A stretch of 64,000 bases of DNA from the NCBI GenBank assembly GCA_021613375.1, contig CM038720.1, forward strand, positions 6,332,962-6,396,961. Direction: 5' to 3'. Numbering within the stretch: the first letter of the stretch is position 1; each line of letters starts with the position of its first letter. This DNA comes from Megaleporinus macrocephalus (taxonomy: Eukaryota; Chordata; Actinopteri; Characiformes; Anostomidae). A program made the translations under genes and the position numbers. Below the pieces are notes generated by a model. That model saw nothing but the letters and a program-made list of their open reading frames with translations. It did no database searches and was not told the origin of the DNA. Below are positions 61,042 to 64,000 of the stretch, piece after piece.

Positions 61042-62079
61042 TGTCAGTGTGGAAGGTCATGTGAATGCTCAGCTAAATTACAGAACCTCTGAAGATGAAA
61101 CCAGAACAACACCAGAGAAACAGCAGCATGTGATCTGATCAAAAACAGTAATTGGGACAAATAAGGGCCACAGTGTCCACGTTCACTCCCTCAGTATCCA
61201 CAGTAACTCCTAGAAAACATAATGAGCTGCTGTGCATGAAAGATCTGTTCTGTACTGCAGACAAATGGGCTCCATCCACATCAAACCCTCTGTCCAGTTT
61301 ACAAGAGCCTTTGTGTTTTCAGGGGCCGATTGATTTTTGGACGCCCTGTGGACTCAGAAGTGGAGGCAGAAGAAGTTTTATGAAAATACTGCAAGTCCCT
61401 TAACTATTGAGGGGCGATTGGACAGCTCTGTTTAATTGTTCCATCAGAGGCGGAGAGGTGGACTGTGGAGAAGGAGATGCCAGCGCTGAACAGCGTCAGC
61501 GATTTATGCTCGAGTGCTGTTGATGGTTCAGCCTAATAAAAAAAAGAAGAGAAACGGCCTTCCAGTATCCTCGTCCTGCGTTGCAGAGAGAGCCACTCCA
61601 CCAATAAACTCCAGAACCAAAGAGAAGGGGGAGCGTTTAAGCAGACAGATACTGCGCTGCATTTCTGTCAAAGGGCTCCTTTACACCCTCCAAGAAGATT
61701 ATAAACATATTGTAAGCCTGTGTTAAGACTACCTGTCAGTGTCAAAACCGGTCAACAACAAACAAAGAGGATTAGTTTTGTTGTTATTCTAGGCCTCTCT
61801 TATTGCTCTGCATTACTTTGAGAAGGACAAAGCAAACGGATACCTGAGGAAAAACAAACAAGCTTTGAATTAATCTAGCGTGCATAATGGAATTATTATA
61901 AGGATTTTCTAGGTCTCAACAAGCAGCTCCTGATTCTGGATTTCATTCACTTTCAACTGCCAAGAATGGCAAAAGTCCAAAATCTGTTTAAAAGCAATCA
62001 AAACAGTTACCAGGACTTAAGATCATATCACGTGTAACCAGTTTATCATCACTGTCCAACAAAACCAAGATTCTCAGCA
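61042..62079. other. Intronic unique sequence
   Basis: No gene recognised. The frames at 61152-61403 and 61514-61726 have no known domain and no splice context on the gene strand. Confidence 0.4.
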
Positions 62080-64000
62080 GTAGTGGTTAGTATGGTGGTG
62101 TAGTGGTTAGTACGGTGGTGTAGTGGTTAGTATGGTGGTGTAGTGGTTAGTACGGTGGTGTAGTGGTTAGTACGGTGGTGTAGAGGTTAGTACGGTGGTG
62201 TAGTGGTTAGTACGGTGGTGTAGTGGTTAGTATGGTGGTGTAGTGGTTAGTACGGTGGTGTAGTGTTTAGTATGGTGGTGTAGTGGTTAGTACGGTGGTG
62301 TAGTGGTTAGTACGGTGGTGTAGTGGTTAGTATGGTGGTGTAGTGGTTAGTACGGTGGTGTAGTGGTTAGTACGGTGGTGTAGTGGTTAGTATGGTGGTG
62401 TAGTGGTTAGTACGGTGGTGTAGTGGTTAGTATGGTGGTGTAGTGGTTAGTATGGTGGTGTAGTGGTTAGTACGGTGGTGTAGTGGTTAGTATGGTGGTG
62501 TAGTGGTTAGTATGGTGGTGTAGTGGTTAGTATGGTGGTGTAGTGGTTAGTAAGGTGGTGTAGTGGTTAGTATGGTGGTGTAGTGGTTAGTATGGTGGTG
62601 TAGTGGTTAGTATGGTGGTGTAGTGGTTAGTAAGGTGGTGTAGTGGTTAGTAAGGTGGTGTAGTGGTTAGTATGGTGGTGTAGTGGTTAGTAAGGTGGTG
62701 TAGTGGTTAGTATGGTGGTGTAGTGGTTAGTAAGGTGGTGTAGTGGTTAGTATAGTGGTGTAGTGGTTAGTAAGGTGGTGTAGTGGTTAGTAAGGTGGTG
62801 TAGTGGTTAGTAAGGTGGTGTAGTGGTTAGTATGGTGGTGTAGTGGTTAGTATGGTGGTGTAGTGGTTAGTACGGTGGTGTAGTGGTTAGTAAGGTGGTG
62901 TAGTGGTTAGTAAGGTGGTGTAGTGGTTAGTAAGGTGGTGTAGTGGTTAGTAAGGTGGTGTAGTGGTTAGTATAGTGGTGTAGTGGTTAGTAAGGTGGTG
63001 TAGTGGTTAGTAAGGTGGTGTAGTGGTTAGTAGGTGGTGTAGTGGTTAGTATGGTGGTGTAGTGGTTAGTAAGGTGGTGTAGTGGTTAGTAAGGTGGTGT
63101 AGTGGTTAGTATGGTGGTGTAGTGGTTAGTAAGGTGGTGTAGTGGTTAGTATGGTGGTGTAGTGGTTAGTAAGGTGGTGTAGTGGTTAGTATGGTGGTGT
63201 AGTGGTTAGTAAGGTGGTGTAGTGGTTAGTATGGTGGTGTAGTGGTTAGTAAGGTGGTGTAGTGGTTAGTATAGTGGTGTAGTGGTTAGTATGGTCGTGT
63301 AGTGGTTAGTAAGGTGGTGTAGTGGTTAGTAAGGTGGTGTAGTAGTTAGTATGGTGGTGTAGTGGTTAGTATGGTGGTGTAGTGGTTAGTACGGTGGTGT
63401 AGTGGTTAGTATGGTGGTGTAGTGGTTAGTACGGTGGTGTAGTGGTTAGTACGGTGGTGTAGTGGTTAGTACGGTGGTGTAGTGGTTAGTATAGTGGTGT
63501 AGTGGTTAGTATGGTCGTGTAGTGGTTAGTACGGTGGTGTAGTGGTTAGTACGGTGGTGTAGTGGTTAGTACGGTGGTGTAGTGGTCAGTATGGTGGTGT
63601 AGTGGTTAGTACGGTGGTGTAGTGGTTAGTACGGTGGTGTAGTGGTTAGTATGGTGGTGTAGTGGTTAGTATGGTGGTGTAGTGGTTAGTATGGTGGTGT
63701 AGTGGTTAGTATGGTGGTGTAGTGGTTAGTACGGTGGTGTAGTGGTCAGTATGGTGGTGTAGTGGTTAGTACGGTGGTGTAGTGGTTAGTACGGTGGTGT
63801 AGTGGTTAGTATGGTGGTGTAGTGGTTAGTACGGTGGTGTAGTGGTTAGTATGGTGGTGTAGTGGTTAGTACGGTGGTGTAGTGGTTAGTATGGTGGTGT
63901 AGTGGTTAGTATGGTGGTGTAGTGGTTAGTACGGTGGTGTAGTGGTTAATATGGTGGTGTAGTGGTTAGTATGGTGGTGTAGTGGTTAGTATGGTGGTGT
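62080..64000 (+). repeat. 20-bp minisatellite, array 2, inverted; runs off the window (at least 96 units)
   Basis: The plus-strand unit is TAGTGGTTAGTATGGTGGTG, with the third base of GTANGG varying among T, C and A. It is the reverse complement of array 1. Each unit has the A-box-like TGGTGTAGTGG on the plus strand and TACTAAC on the minus strand, which is the kirrel3 sense strand. Rare single-unit changes (TATAGTGG, TATGGTCG, GGTCAGT) occur more than once, showing duplication of unit blocks. The array is cut by the window edge. Confidence 0.97.

Noticed and set aside
62080..64000. Tandem tRNA genes
   Set aside because: The unit matches an A box and D-arm only. There is no anticodon arm, B box or acceptor stem, so no tRNA can be formed.

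Overview
The window is intronic DNA from a ray-finned fish, most likely a teleost. The evidence is spliced exons with vertebrate consensus sites, abundant Tc1/mariner, hAT and piggyBac miniature elements, tRNA-derived SINEs and LINE 3' ends of kinds common in teleosts, and no bacterial-type gene organisation. The species cannot be named from the sequence alone.

Only one host gene is supported: two neighbouring exons of a kirrel3-like gene (nephrin-like immunoglobulin adhesion protein) on the minus strand, so transcription runs right to left. Exon A (44665-44814) encodes the first half of Ig domain 1 and exon B (19458-19607) the second half. Each is exactly 150 nt with phase-1 introns on both sides, and they are separated by a 25,057-bp intron. 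Everything else is the intron between them, the intron upstream of exon A (44815-64000) and the intron downstream of exon B (1-19457). The signal-peptide exon and the exons for Ig domains 2-5, membrane segment and tail were not found.

Layout. 1-15860: unique sequence with many transposon remnants: a SINE whose interior has expanded into a TG-rich minisatellite (1831-3262), a hAT MITE (4817-5333), Tc1 relics, a piggyBac-type MITE (6369-6872), a nested Tc1/hAT cluster (8051-9897), a LINE tail with a long GATA-type tract (11650-12336), and a long-TIR element carrying what looks like a captured two-exon gene fragment (12692-14663). 15865-18716: purine-rich GA satellite. 19458-19607: exon B. 20187-33470: two large arrays of a 67-bp satellite. 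33471-44633: MITEs, SINE, Tc1 relic, a 12-bp minisatellite, an LTR-like insertion and a fold-back element. 44665-44814: exon A. 45177-47999: 20-bp minisatellite. 49640-54303: SINE- and MITE-hosted CA-rich minisatellites. 56891-58965 and 60311-61041: further 67-bp satellite blocks. 62080-64000: the 20-bp minisatellite again, inverted, running off the end.

The main theme is satellite birth from mobile elements inside one gene. The 20-bp unit looks like the A-box head of a tRNA-derived SINE, the 52-bp unit is the interior of another SINE, and the 67-bp arrays share a flank and inverted terminal units, as if seeded in a fold-back element. Several repeat families occur as inverted pairs on either side of the kirrel3 exons. 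That could let the pre-mRNA fold around them; this functional reading is inference.
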